Shown one piece after another: positions 25,247 to 34,108 of a DNA stretch of 64,000 nt. The notes under the pieces were generated by a model, which made no database searches, was not told the DNA's origin, and saw only the letters and a list, made by a program, of their open reading frames with translations. Numbering within the stretch: the stretch's first letter is position 1; each line of letters opens with the position of its first letter. Source of the stretch: Berkiella sp963803015 (lineage in GTDB: Bacteria > Pseudomonadota > Gammaproteobacteria > Berkiellales > Berkiellaceae). The DNA is taken from contig CAWDKV010000004.1 in the NCBI GenBank assembly GCA_963803015.1, positions 868,001 through 932,000 of the forward strand, in the 5' to 3' direction. A program made the position numbers and the translations under genes.

Positions 25247-25903
25247 TTAAAGTTCCAATTTCTTTTTAGGGTCGGGCTCGTTAATAAATAGTTTTTGTTT
25301 AAGTATATATTCTAACGTTCTTTCCGCTTCCTCTGCAGGAGCAACTCCTTTAGCGTCAGTGTGCCCGACAATTGTTTGATCTGGCGACAAAATTGTTGTA
25401 GAAGGCTTTCCATACAAAATGCCATTAACCCTATCAAAATCATAACCTCTGACGCTGAAAGCATCTAATGTAGAGAGCGCTGCCATGTAAACCTGAAAAG
25501 GCAGACGCCTGCAATGTTCAACTGTGGCAGGAATATTACCTTTATTATTCTGTAGGCACAGAAAAAGAACCCTGACTTTTGCTTTATCAAAATCATTTAT
25601 AGCTTTTTCATAGCCTTTTAAGCGTTCATCACACTCAAGTTGTTCTCTAAAACTTCTCCAATCTAGGGGTTGATCCGCTCTAAATGAATGCTTAACTATT
25701 ACTGAAGGCGCACCTTGAATTTCACCATAAAGAGGCACAATGGTATTTCTTGCATTAAGCACATGCAAATTGGGAAATGTTTCTCCTATCGCAAAAGGCA
25801 TTTTCGGTTGTGTGTATAAAGAGGCCGCCGGAGGAGTGGCTGGATGACTCGCTCTTGATGCTCTACTATTCGCCGCGCGTGCTATTCGAAATGCATTCAA
25901 CAT
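25247..25903 (-). CDS. Hypothetical protein, possible thioredoxin-like fold
   Basis: About 218 residues from the ATG at 25903, which has a strong AAGGAAAG site; the frame is open to 25969. After a basic Ala/Arg/Ser-rich N-terminus (which may be a sorting sequence), FAIGETFPNLHVLN and GAPSVIVKHSFR resemble the opening of a peroxiredoxin/AhpC-type fold, and STTILSPDQTIVGHTDAKG resembles the later strand pair. The peroxidatic cysteine expected after the first beta strand is absent, so peroxidase activity is unlikely. The fold assignment is weak. Confidence 0.6.
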   Translation of the reverse strand: MLNAFRIARAANSRASRASHPATPPAASLYTQPKMPFAIGETFPNLHVLNARNTIVPLYGEIQGAPSVIVKHSFRADQPLDWRSFREQLECDERLKGYEKAINDFDKAKVRVLFLCLQNNKGNIPATVEHCRRLPFQVYMAALSTLDAFSVRGYDFDRVNGILYGKPSTTILSPDQTIVGHTDAKGVAPAEEAERTLEYILKQKLFINEPDPKKKLEL

Positions 25904-26018
25904 ACTTCTTTCCTTGTTGTGACTAAAAGGTGCCATTGTAAGAGAATATAAGCAATATACAATAAGCAACGAAAGAAGTGTTAGTTTTCAATCAAATAAA
26001 TTGATAGAACGATCTCGG

Positions 26019-26363
26019 CTAAAATCCTGGATTTTGCGTCTGCCCTACAAATTTTTCAGGTATATTATATTCAGATCTGTAATGATTGATATCACTGGGT
26101 TGAATATCTTCGGGATAACATTTTGGTTTATTTGTTAGATCTTTAAAATAAGCACTGTCTTGTCCACATTGTATTTTTTGCCGATTATTCTCTTCGCCCA
26201 CATTATGGACGCTGTAGGGACAAGGACATTCCCCTTTATAAGATGAAACCGCACCTTGCACTATCATGTTTTTAATTTCACTATCCGTCATGGGCTTTAA
26301 TGCATGAACTGGCAGAGAGATGGCCAGCAGTAAAGTAAATACTGATAAAAATTGTGTTTTCAT
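26019..26363 (-). CDS. Secreted Cys-rich hypothetical protein
   Basis: A 114-residue protein with a signal peptide (LLLAISLPVHA). The mature part carries four cysteines in GECPCPYSV, IQCGQDSAYF and KPKCYPEDI, a layout that suggests disulfides or metal binding in the periplasm. I recall similar small exported proteins in Proteobacteria but cannot name a family or function. It is followed on the other strand by a GST gene. Confidence 0.65.
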   Translation of the reverse strand: MKTQFLSVFTLLLAISLPVHALKPMTDSEIKNMIVQGAVSSYKGECPCPYSVHNVGEENNRQKIQCGQDSAYFKDLTNKPKCYPEDIQPSDINHYRSEYNIPEKFVGQTQNPGF

Positions 26364-26521
26364 AGGTGCACCATATAGTTAGGGTATTTATTTGTTTATT
26401 GGCATTTTTATAGAAAAACTTTAGACTGTTTTTTTAAGCAGATATGCAAGACACGTATGGAACCTTACCAGCTGCTTTATTGTCATAAAAAAGGTGATAA
26501 TCAAATAGAATAAGGGATTTT

Positions 26522-27217
26522 ATGATCGATTTATATTACTGGACAACCCCGAATGGCCACAAAATAACCATTTTTCTAGAAGAGTCTCGCTTGGAATATA
26601 AAATAGTACCAGTCAATCTTGGCAAAGGAGAACAATTTTCTCCAAATTTTTTAAAAATATCCCCCAATAATAAAATGCCCGCCATCGTCGACCATCATCC
26701 TCTAGATGCCGGTGCGCCTATATCTGTTTTTGAATCTGGGGCGATTCTTCTTTATTTGAGCGAAAAAACGAAGCTATTTATACCCCAAGAATCTCGAGGA
26801 CGCTACAAAACCCTTGAATGGTTATTTTGGCAAATGGGCGGCTTGGGTCCCATGAGTGGGCAAAATGGTCACTTTTTGAATTTTGCACCTGAAAAAATTC
26901 CGTATGCAATGACGCGTTATCAAAAAGAAGTCGCGCGGTTATATGGCGTGCTGAATAAACAATTGACGGATAATGAATTTATCGCTGGAGAGTATTCTAT
27001 TGCTGACATTGCCTCTTATCCATGGATAGTGCCTTTTGAGCAACAACAACAAGACCTCGATGATTTTCCTCATTTAAAAAGATGGTTTTTAGCTATTCAA
27101 TCACGCCCCGCCGTGATTCGTGCTTATGAAAAAGCAGAAAAAATCAACACAAATACAACATTAACGGATGAAGAAAAACGTATTTTATTTGGGCTGGATG
27201 AGACAAAAAAGAAATAA
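26522..27217 (+). CDS. YfcG/Ure2-like glutathione S-transferase
   Basis: A 231-residue nu-class GST. The N-terminal motif LYYWTTPNGHKITIFLEES (Thr/Asn in place of the tyrosine or serine of other classes), the NNKMPAIVDH cis-proline loop and ESGAILLYLSE glutathione site are clear, followed by a helical C-terminal domain with IADIASYPWIVP. E. coli YfcG relatives have glutathione-dependent disulfide reductase activity. This copy is intact, in contrast to the broken GST at 14454-15077. Confidence 0.9.
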   Translation: MIDLYYWTTPNGHKITIFLEESRLEYKIVPVNLGKGEQFSPNFLKISPNNKMPAIVDHHPLDAGAPISVFESGAILLYLSEKTKLFIPQESRGRYKTLEWLFWQMGGLGPMSGQNGHFLNFAPEKIPYAMTRYQKEVARLYGVLNKQLTDNEFIAGEYSIADIASYPWIVPFEQQQQDLDDFPHLKRWFLAIQSRPAVIRAYEKAEKINTNTTLTDEEKRILFGLDETKKK

Positions 27218-27228
27218 GAATCTTAATT

Positions 27229-28560
27229 TCAAGGTTTTTTAATTGTTATACCGTTTGCATGAAACGGTGGCGAAGCCGTACTAGCCACTTCTTCATCCAA
27301 TCGTGATCTTTCAGCACTAAATACCAAGGGTAATTGAAGAGATCTCTCGGACCTAGAAGAATCCGATGCAAGCTCTTCTTTCTTTATTTCAGAAGAAACA
27401 TGGGTCCTCTCTGCATCAGAGGTTACCCTTACAGCGGAAGCCGGCAACGGCGGTAAGGGTTTATGATAGGATTCATATTGTCTAACTGGTGCTTCTCGAC
27501 TTGCTTTTTGCACAGCGTGGGATATTTCCGGTCCAAAAAGTAGCATTTTCATCAACCCATTAGAACTTCCTGTTCTTTTTTCTCTTCCGCGAGGTAAAGC
27601 TGGGGGGATCACAAAAGAATGCATACTAAAGCTTCCCAGTATCTCTTCTAATACTGGCAACGGAGATCTGAGCGACAAAATTTCTATTTGGGTTTGAACT
27701 TCACACTCTCTGGCGAATAGTTCTAGATTTTGCCTCATTTGTTTATAAAGGTTCTTCTCAAAAGGTTTTTTAAAAATAGGATGTCGTAATAAAATTCTGG
27801 TCAATTTGGTAAAAAACTTATAATCGCTGCCTTCAATTGATGCAGACTTTTGATTTAAATCTGATGCAGGCGACTCATCAGATATCTTACCTGTTAACTC
27901 CAGTGCATCACATAAAGGGCCAGCCAAACCTACTGCAAAATTGTCAGCAAAGGAAGGATCATGCAAATACTGTTCTGCTGTTTTGCACCCGAAGTGTAAA
28001 AAATTGTGAATGATTTCAACACTATCCATTATGTCAAGTTGACATAGCTGCCCTAAGAATTCCAAGAAAACATCTTGAATATCTGTTTCCTTTAAGTGCT
28101 GTTTAGCAGCCCACACTAATTGGGTTTTCTTTAACTGTTGCAAAAAAATATGAAAGGCTGCTTTGACAGGCGCATCCTTTAATTTGAGAATCCGACCATT
28201 TTGCACGAGATATTTAACAACTTCTGACCAAAAATAGCCATTAACCGGATACGTTTTTTCTTTTTCACGTAAAGCTTCTTCTGGATGTAATTTACTTTCA
28301 ACTTTTTCTTTTTTTTCTGGTTTTATTTTTACAGCTTTGTTTTCTTCTTCTCTAAAATGAATCATCCTTTTTAAGAGATCTGATTCAGATCCTGTATGTT
28401 GTTGTAAAATGCTTTTGAGCTTATCAAAATACATGTTATTGCCGATGAGACTGGTTTCTCTTAAAAGATTGGGTAAACGATAATCTATTATTTTTCCATT
28501 AAGAATAACACGCAAAAAGGAACAAACCAGACGTGCCTTAAATTCATGTTTATTAGGCAT
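27229..28560 (-). CDS. Hypothetical proline-rich-tail protein, effector candidate
   Basis: A 443-residue soluble protein. Residues 1-310 look helical with a Lys/Glu-rich stretch near 70-110; no family is recognised with confidence. The last ~110 residues are disordered and contain PLPPLPAS, the kind of polyproline tract that binds SH3-type domains, and many Ser/Arg/Glu. The order (helical body, then proline-rich tail) resembles the other effector candidates in this window. GGAGAGG precedes the ATG. Confidence 0.6.
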   Translation of the reverse strand: MPNKHEFKARLVCSFLRVILNGKIIDYRLPNLLRETSLIGNNMYFDKLKSILQQHTGSESDLLKRMIHFREEENKAVKIKPEKKEKVESKLHPEEALREKEKTYPVNGYFWSEVVKYLVQNGRILKLKDAPVKAAFHIFLQQLKKTQLVWAAKQHLKETDIQDVFLEFLGQLCQLDIMDSVEIIHNFLHFGCKTAEQYLHDPSFADNFAVGLAGPLCDALELTGKISDESPASDLNQKSASIEGSDYKFFTKLTRILLRHPIFKKPFEKNLYKQMRQNLELFARECEVQTQIEILSLRSPLPVLEEILGSFSMHSFVIPPALPRGREKRTGSSNGLMKMLLFGPEISHAVQKASREAPVRQYESYHKPLPPLPASAVRVTSDAERTHVSSEIKKEELASDSSRSERSLQLPLVFSAERSRLDEEVASTASPPFHANGITIKKP

Positions 28561-28924
28561 CTTCCTCTCCTTGTTTCATCCAAAAAAGATGCGATATTAA
28601 CATAAACCAAAAGAGCCGCAACTTGTTACACTACCATGATAAGTTCTACACTCTGGGCCGCTATGGCGAGAGCTCAATGATCAAAGCCACTCTCTATTGA
28701 AATTTTTTGCTATGATGATGATATCGAGAGAGCTTACTAGTTGTCTGTAAAACAAAAAACGAGCAATAAAGGAATTTTACTAACATCGATTTATTCTTTA
28801 ATACGCTAGAAAAAAAACTGATATACTCAATTAGGCCTTAAATCAAAATGAAAAGAGTATACTTGATCTCTACTTAGAATTCGAAAAAAAGTCTTTGGGT
28901 TGCAATATCAACTTTGGATAAACA
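28561..28924. other. Intergenic region, nothing recognised
   Basis: This 364-base A+T-rich gap between two divergent genes must hold both promoters. I see no RNA gene, no strong dyad and no convincing small reading frame. Confidence 0.5.
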
Positions 28925-29875
28925 ATGATTCTTCTTGAAAAACATAACCCCCTCTGGCCAAAATATTTTGCAAAAGAGGCCGAGAAATTGAAAGAAATAT
29001 TCAAAAAAGAATTGGTAGCCATTCATCATGTGGGGAGTACTGCCGTACCAGGATTAATAGCAAAACCCATTATCGATATTATTCCAGTTGTTAGAAATAT
29101 TCTCAAAGTAGATGCGCTTATTCCTGCAATGCAAACACTGGGTTATGAAGCCAAAGGAGAATTTGGGATCCCTTTTCGTCGCTTTTTTACCAGACAAGAA
29201 TCAGCAATCGGTTTTAATACCCATGTTTATGAAAAAAATAATCCTGAGATTTTGCGCTTAACCCTGTTTCGGGATTATCTAAAAAAACATCCTCTGAGCA
29301 AAAAACATTACGCTGAGCTAAAGATAAAGCTTGCCCAAAAATATGCTTCAGATAGAAAGGCTTATTGTGATGCCAAATCAGAATTTATTAATGAAATCGA
29401 TGCCAAATCAGGCTACGAAGGATTTCGCATCGTTCAAATCAGCACTGAGGAAGAGCGTCAAGCCTATCATCAAATCAGAAAAGCGGAGCTTTTTGATGTT
29501 GCAAGTATTGAGTATGATCCTAACCATCCTAGTCTGAGGCTAGAAAGCCATGTTCATTTTGTCTTTAGAAAAGAAACGATTATTATCGGAATTGCTGAGA
29601 TTGAATTCCTTGAACCACAAAAAGCTGTACTGCGCTCTTTAGCCATTGAAGCCTCTTTGCAAAATGAAGGATATGGCACGCAACTGCTAAAAATGCTTCA
29701 AAAATGGCTACAGCAACGAGGCTGTCATACTCTCTTGTTACATACGACCAAAAAAGCTATCTCTTTTTATAAGCGTCTTGGTTATAAACAAATTCCTTCC
29801 TGGGAAAAAAATCCTCTACCTATTAACTTTCGAATTGATATCATTGATATGGAAAAAAAACTCTCTACGCCTTAA
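28925..29875 (+). CDS. GrpB-GNAT fusion protein
   Basis: A 316-residue protein with two enzyme-like domains. Residues 1-155 match the GrpB (UPF0157) nucleotidyltransferase-like family: HHVGSTAVPGLIAKPIIDI is its hallmark, followed by the FRRFF and H-V-Y / RDYLKKHP segments. Residues 165-310 form a GNAT acetyltransferase with the loop NEGYGTQLL and ATTKKAISFYKRLGYKQ-like C-terminal strand-helix. GrpB proteins have no settled reaction; fusion to a GNAT suggests modification of a small nucleotide or amine substrate. No strong ribosome-binding site is seen. Confidence 0.85.
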   Translation: MILLEKHNPLWPKYFAKEAEKLKEIFKKELVAIHHVGSTAVPGLIAKPIIDIIPVVRNILKVDALIPAMQTLGYEAKGEFGIPFRRFFTRQESAIGFNTHVYEKNNPEILRLTLFRDYLKKHPLSKKHYAELKIKLAQKYASDRKAYCDAKSEFINEIDAKSGYEGFRIVQISTEEERQAYHQIRKAELFDVASIEYDPNHPSLRLESHVHFVFRKETIIIGIAEIEFLEPQKAVLRSLAIEASLQNEGYGTQLLKMLQKWLQQRGCHTLLLHTTKKAISFYKRLGYKQIPSWEKNPLPINFRIDIIDMEKKLSTP

Positions 29876-29878
29876 AAG

Positions 29879-29898
29879 AGGCGGCCAATTGGCCGCCT
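29879..29898. terminator. 20-bp perfect palindrome after the GrpB-GNAT gene
   Basis: Bases 29879-29898 form a gapless G+C-rich palindrome centred on AATT, three bases past the stop codon. No T-run follows on the plus strand. It probably ends transcription or stabilises the mRNA 3' end. Confidence 0.6.
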
Positions 29899-30054
29899 GA
29901 AACCATCAATTGCGTATAGCCTATAATGCTCTGTGTTTAATAATACGTGCAACATCAGCATTAATGAGATAAAGCGATCACATTAACGAAACTTTCTCAT
30001 CATACAGTCTGTCAAAACGTTGAGTTTTGAATAAATTCAATTTAGGAGTGTGTT

Positions 30055-30438
30055 ATGAGTAAGAAAGGCCCAGAAAGTGCAGATGAACAAGCAGTTTTGA
30101 GGGAGTTAGTCTTAAAATTATCAAAAGAAGTGGCAGAGCTTAGAGTAGCTTTAACAAAAGCAAATTCTGCACCAGCAGCAGCAGCAGCTCCTGGCTCTGA
30201 ATCTGAATCTGAACCTCATCATAGACGAGGTAGACATCATTGGCATCAACAAGCGGCAGCTTCTTCTGAACCAGCCCCACCACATCCTCAAAGACGTGGT
30301 CATTGGCATCAAGCTTCTGCGACTGAACCAGCGGCAGGGAAAGATGCCGCGAAGCCTCCTCACCCGCCTCATCACCATGGTGAAGGGCATCATAAAGGAC
30401 ACAAAAAGGGACATTGCGGTCCTAAACATAAACCATAA
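30055..30438 (+). CDS. Hypothetical coiled-coil protein with His/Pro-rich tail
   Basis: A 127-residue protein. Residues 10-42 form a heptad-like helix (LRELVLKLSKEVAELRVAL), then an Ala/Ser/Glu linker and a tail rich in His, Pro, Arg, Lys with one Cys (HHHGEGHHKGHKKGHCG). There is no signal peptide, so it is cytoplasmic. The tail could bind metals or nucleic acid. No family is recognised. Confidence 0.6.
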   Translation: MSKKGPESADEQAVLRELVLKLSKEVAELRVALTKANSAPAAAAAPGSESESEPHHRRGRHHWHQQAAASSEPAPPHPQRRGHWHQASATEPAAGKDAAKPPHPPHHHGEGHHKGHKKGHCGPKHKP

Positions 30439-30454
30439 TTGCTACTTTTTGTAA

Positions 30455-30499
30455 AAGCTGCCACTTTTTATTCTCGTTGGACGTTGAAAGTGGCAGCTT
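30455..30499. terminator. Bidirectional hairpin between convergent genes
   Basis: A perfect 13-bp stem, 30455-30467 with 30487-30499, has a 19-base loop. It sits between the stops of the convergent genes at 30438 and 30505. Stem edges are A/T-rich (TTT and AAA), fitting a two-way terminator. Confidence 0.7.
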
Positions 30500-30504
30500 A
30501 AAAC

Positions 30505-30852
30505 TCATTGTGTCTGCTGTATGTCTTGTTGTAATTGCTGTTGTTGTGTTTGTTGTTGATCTGCTTGATCTTGCTGTATGCGCTGTTGCTGAGCTGCGTT
30601 TTGTTGTGGCGTCACAGCTGGCTGTTGTTGTTGTAGCTGTTCTTGTTGTTGCGCCGCATTTTGTTGTGGCGTCGTCGAGGATGGTATCGTAGGTTGTGCT
30701 ATCGGGAGTTGTTCACTGCTTGCTTGAACAATTTGACAGGACCCTATCAAGATCAAACTTAAGAATATTTTAAATGTTTCTTTTTTGTAGGCTTGAAATT
30801 GCTGCCACAAATGATTATCTGCGCTTGGTTTTGTTGTGTGTTCACGTAACAT
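30505..30852 (-). CDS. Gln-rich lipoprotein-like exported protein
   Basis: About 115 residues from the ATG at 30852, chosen for GGAGT eight bases upstream. A hydrophobic segment IFLSLILIGSC ends in a possible lipobox cysteine, preceded by an unusually long (about 28-residue) N-terminal region. The mature part is low-complexity with TPQQNAAQQQ repeated twice and polyglutamine. Function is unknown. Confidence 0.5.
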   Translation of the reverse strand: MLREHTTKPSADNHLWQQFQAYKKETFKIFLSLILIGSCQIVQASSEQLPIAQPTIPSSTTPQQNAAQQQEQLQQQQPAVTPQQNAAQQQRIQQDQADQQQTQQQQLQQDIQQTQ

Positions 30853-30964
30853 GGGCTTTACTCCTATAAACATCAGTAACAATAATGTGATGTATATAAG
30901 AAGCATATAGTTCAAAATTTCTAAAGTGGACCCTCTTTACTGGCTATCTGTACAGGCAATGATA

Positions 30965-31450
30965 TTAATTCAAAATTAATGCCATTAAATGCTCATCGAT
31001 GTATTTTTCACCATTTTCTCTAATGAAATATTTTTTTAAAATTCCTTCAAGCTCAAACCCCAGCCTCTGATAAAAGCTGATCGCTTTAGGATTATCAGCT
31101 TCTGCACATAAATCAATTCTTTTTATTCCCTCGTTTTTTAGTTTCATAATTAATGCATTCATAAATTGCGTGCCAATACCCTTTCCTTGAAAATCAGGAT
31201 GTGTGGCGAGCGTCCCTAGCGTCACAACATGTTGCGCTCGACGTTTGTGCCTGACGACAATGCAAGTTGCAACAACACGATTTTCAATTTCATAAACATA
31301 GAGATCACCGCTTTCTAATAATTCCATGAAGAGAGGCTTAAATGTCTCTTTATCCATTATTTCAAAACTTAAAAAGGGATTGTTTTTTTTATCCATGTAA
31401 ATAGGATACAAGTCATCAAAATCAGACAGTGTACCTTTGCGTAAATTCAT
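30965..31450 (-). CDS. GNAT-family N-acetyltransferase
   Basis: A 161-residue acetyltransferase. The ATG at 31450 is used because the upstream TTG at 31468 overlaps the GGAGG ribosome-binding site. The acetyl-CoA loop FQGKGIGTQFM and C-terminal NPKAISFYQRLGFELEG are clear. The ending KYFIRENGEKYIDEHLMAL is typical of enzymes modifying small amines or protein N-termini; the substrate is unknown. Confidence 0.88.
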   Translation of the reverse strand: MNLRKGTLSDFDDLYPIYMDKKNNPFLSFEIMDKETFKPLFMELLESGDLYVYEIENRVVATCIVVRHKRRAQHVVTLGTLATHPDFQGKGIGTQFMNALIMKLKNEGIKRIDLCAEADNPKAISFYQRLGFELEGILKKYFIRENGEKYIDEHLMALILN

Positions 31451-31555
31451 GGTTAGTATACCCTCCAAAAAAAAATTAGATTTTTGTCTAAAAAATGAGT
31501 AAGTTCCTACTTTTATAATAAAAATGGAACATATTAAATGCTAGGAGCTACCTCG

Positions 31556-32038
31556 ATGTCCCCAGAAACCCTACAAAAGCATTTTTATCTTGCTGCGCAA
31601 CAAGGCGATCTTCCTAAGGTACAGTTGCTTTTAGAAGAGCATGGTAATGAATTTACTAACGAAAAGATAGGAGGCGGCCTTTGGACGGCTGCTAAAAACG
31701 GACACTCCACTGTAGTGAAATATCTAATAGAAAAACATGGCGATAAGATCCCCGATGAATATAAAGAGCTTGCTTTATTCCCAGCTGCAGAAAATGGTCA
31801 CAAAGATATCGTGGACTTTTTGTTAAACATATGTGGCAATAGCATTTCGCCTATAGCCAAAGGATTAGCCCTGCGAGGCGCGATCGCGTTTAGCAATAAT
31901 CAGCATATCATTAACGCTATTTTGTCACATGCCCCGGCAAGTTCTTTTACGCCTTACTATATCGGCCCCTCCCCCACTGCCTTAATAACGCAAGAAAACA
32001 CCTCACCTAAGATGTCTTTAAAGCGTAGTGGAGGGTGA
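31556..32038 (+). CDS. Small ankyrin-repeat protein
   Basis: About 160 residues from the ATG at 31556 (AGGAG eight bases upstream). Three ankyrin units are visible: KHFYLAAQQGDLPKVQLLLEEH, GLWTAAKNGHSTVVKYLIEKH and ALFPAAENGHKDIVDFLLN. The remainder is short, so the protein is essentially a scaffold. Such proteins bind other proteins; a host target is possible but not shown. Confidence 0.8.
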   Translation: MSPETLQKHFYLAAQQGDLPKVQLLLEEHGNEFTNEKIGGGLWTAAKNGHSTVVKYLIEKHGDKIPDEYKELALFPAAENGHKDIVDFLLNICGNSISPIAKGLALRGAIAFSNNQHIINAILSHAPASSFTPYYIGPSPTALITQENTSPKMSLKRSGG

Positions 32039-32042
32039 GAGA

Positions 32043-33710
32043 TTAATTTATGGTAGTCCATCCGTCTTTTCTTTTATCGATACCTATATCAAAAGAGACT
32101 GTATCATTATTGGATAATATCTTGACACCCATGGCGTTTCCAATCTTACCACTCAAACCTATATAATTTGCTATATGCTCATTATCAATCCTATGCCCCT
32201 TTTTCTTTAAAGCAGATACCACAGAATGAGGAATATCACTTTCAGTGATGATAACATTCTCTTCATCGAAAAAGGCAAGCTTAGGAGCATCAATCGCCTT
32301 TTGCATATTCATATTAAAATCGATGAGATTAATAATAATTTGCGCCACATTTTGTGGAATGGTATGACCACCAGGAGTGCCAAGCGCCGCCCAAGGCTTT
32401 CCCTCTTTCATTACAATGATGGGAGAATTACTCGATAGTTTATATTTGCCAGGCAAAACGTCCATTGGATTTCCCTTTGGCTCAAAAGTTGAAAAAGCCA
32501 TAGAGTTGTTCATCCATACGCCGGTTCCTTCAATCATCACTTTACTTCCAAAGCCTAGACCCAACGTCTGAGTAGAGCTTACAATATTGCCCCATTTATC
32601 AACTACGACAAAATGCGTCGTATTAAGGCCTTCTTTGTCAGAATGGAGATCAAAGGGTGAGGCTTTGATCATATCAATAGATTTGGCAACTTGTGTAAAA
32701 TGTGCCGGGGTAAGAATATGATTGACGATATTCTCTCTTTCTTCTGGGCTGCCAGAGCTGGTTAATCTCACCTTAGCAGACTCTTTCAATACTTCAGCAA
32801 GAAGATGCAAATATTCTGGTGAATTATGTTGCAATTTTTGCAAATTAAATTTTTCCATCACACCCAAGGCAAAAAGTGCCGAAAAGCCATTGCCAGGCGT
32901 GCCCATGGTATAGATATCATATCCTTTGTAGTTTGTTTTGAGAGGATCCCACCATTCAGCCACATCGGCACGTAAATCTTCAATCGAAAGAAAACTACCC
33001 GATGCTTTCATTTGCTTATCTATTCGCAAAGCAATTTTGCCGTTATAAAAAGGATCGACACCTTTAGAAGCTATTAACTCATATGTTTTTGCTAGATCTT
33101 TTTGTATGAGGATCTCCCCTTCTTTTAAGGGCTGGCCATTTTTACCATAAAAAGACTTTGAATAATTAGAAAATTCGTTAAATGAAGCCGCAATCAATTT
33201 GGCTATGTAAGGAGAAACTGGATAGCCGTTTTTAGCATAATCTCGCGCGCGATTAAATAAGCTGCCCCAAGGTGCTTTACCATATCGTGCATGCATTTCT
33301 TTCCATGCATTCAAATTGCCAGGCGTGCAAATAGATTTGGGTCCCTTTCTGTTATCTAGATAATCAGCCGCAGGCGCTCTCATTAAGTCTGAATTGGTTT
33401 TTGCAGGAAATTTTCCACTAGAATTTAAATAACGAATTTCTTTCTTTTTAGCATCATAAATTAAGGTCGAGCCATATCCACCCAATCCAGACATAGCCGG
33501 CTCTACCACATTCAACGTTGAAGCAACGGCTATGGCGGCATCGAAGGCGTTACCCCCTTTCTCGAGCACTTCTAAGCCTGCTTTTGTTGCAAGCGGATGA
33601 CCTGAAGCCACAGCGCCAATGTATTTTTCTTCTTCTGCCAAAAGCGCTAGTGGAGCGCATAATAAATATAAAAAGCACAACGCTGAAAGAATTAGTTTTT
33701 TTAATATCAT
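32043..33710 (-). CDS. ggt: Gamma-glutamyltransferase
   Basis: A 555-residue periplasmic gamma-glutamyltranspeptidase from the ATG at 33710. A signal peptide (FLYLLCAPLALLA) is followed by the large subunit (GGNAFDAAIAVASTLNVVEP). The Thr-Thr-His motif near residue 365 (NTTHFVVVDKWGN) is where the proenzyme cleaves itself and exposes the catalytic threonine of the small subunit; SSNSPIIVMKEGKP and GTPGGHTIPQ follow. It hydrolyses glutathione and other gamma-glutamyl compounds, feeding amino acids to the cell. Length matches the family. Confidence 0.95.
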   Translation of the reverse strand: MILKKLILSALCFLYLLCAPLALLAEEEKYIGAVASGHPLATKAGLEVLEKGGNAFDAAIAVASTLNVVEPAMSGLGGYGSTLIYDAKKKEIRYLNSSGKFPAKTNSDLMRAPAADYLDNRKGPKSICTPGNLNAWKEMHARYGKAPWGSLFNRARDYAKNGYPVSPYIAKLIAASFNEFSNYSKSFYGKNGQPLKEGEILIQKDLAKTYELIASKGVDPFYNGKIALRIDKQMKASGSFLSIEDLRADVAEWWDPLKTNYKGYDIYTMGTPGNGFSALFALGVMEKFNLQKLQHNSPEYLHLLAEVLKESAKVRLTSSGSPEERENIVNHILTPAHFTQVAKSIDMIKASPFDLHSDKEGLNTTHFVVVDKWGNIVSSTQTLGLGFGSKVMIEGTGVWMNNSMAFSTFEPKGNPMDVLPGKYKLSSNSPIIVMKEGKPWAALGTPGGHTIPQNVAQIIINLIDFNMNMQKAIDAPKLAFFDEENVIITESDIPHSVVSALKKKGHRIDNEHIANYIGLSGKIGNAMGVKILSNNDTVSFDIGIDKRKDGWTTIN

Positions 33711-33813
33711 GACTAACCTGTACAAGTAATTTGCTGTTTTTAAAATAGTATAGAGTGGCGTTGCAATTAATATATATTACTGACAACTCAAAAGTTTGTC
33801 GAGGATAAATTTA

Positions 33814-34089
33814 TCAGTCCCAAAGTTCAAAAAAGAAATAATCATTTTGGTTTGTAATCCCAACCGTACTTTCCACATTATCAATTGTAAACGTCGCAAG
33901 ATAAGGAATACCTATTTTCATATTCTCAGGGACCATCCAAAGATCTTGCTCGGTTACGGAATCTTTAATAGAGCCATCACCACAACATATTACAGAGCTA
34001 GATTTGAGACCTACAACTTGGCAACGTCCTTTTGCAACCCACAAGCCACCAGAGACTTGGTGTATTTCAACTAGATTTAATAATTTCAT
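33814..34089 (-). CDS. Small protein with microcin-type double-glycine leader
   Basis: A 91-residue protein. Its first 15 residues, MKLLNLVEIHQVSGG, match the class II microcin leader (compare M-x-x-L-x-x-x-E-x-x-x-V-S-G-G). The 76-residue remainder has three cysteines (GRCQVV, VICCGDG) and an aromatic C-terminus. AAGGA precedes the ATG. No peptidase-type exporter or immunity gene is adjacent; the two genes that follow it upstream on the same strand are unknown proteins. The peptide at 14165 shares the leader but not the core. Confidence 0.6.
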   Translation of the reverse strand: MKLLNLVEIHQVSGGLWVAKGRCQVVGLKSSSVICCGDGSIKDSVTEQDLWMVPENMKIGIPYLATFTIDNVESTVGITNQNDYFFFELWD

Positions 34090-34108
34090 TTCTCTTTCCT
34101 TCTTTTCA

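Noticed and set aside
25247..25903. Peroxiredoxin
   Set aside because: The fold resemblance is weak and the peroxidatic cysteine is missing, so the enzyme name is not used.
30151..30429. Minus-strand Met/Arg/Cys-rich frame opposite the His/Pro-rich gene
   Set aside because: Antisense shadow of His, Pro and Ala codons without ribosome-binding site.
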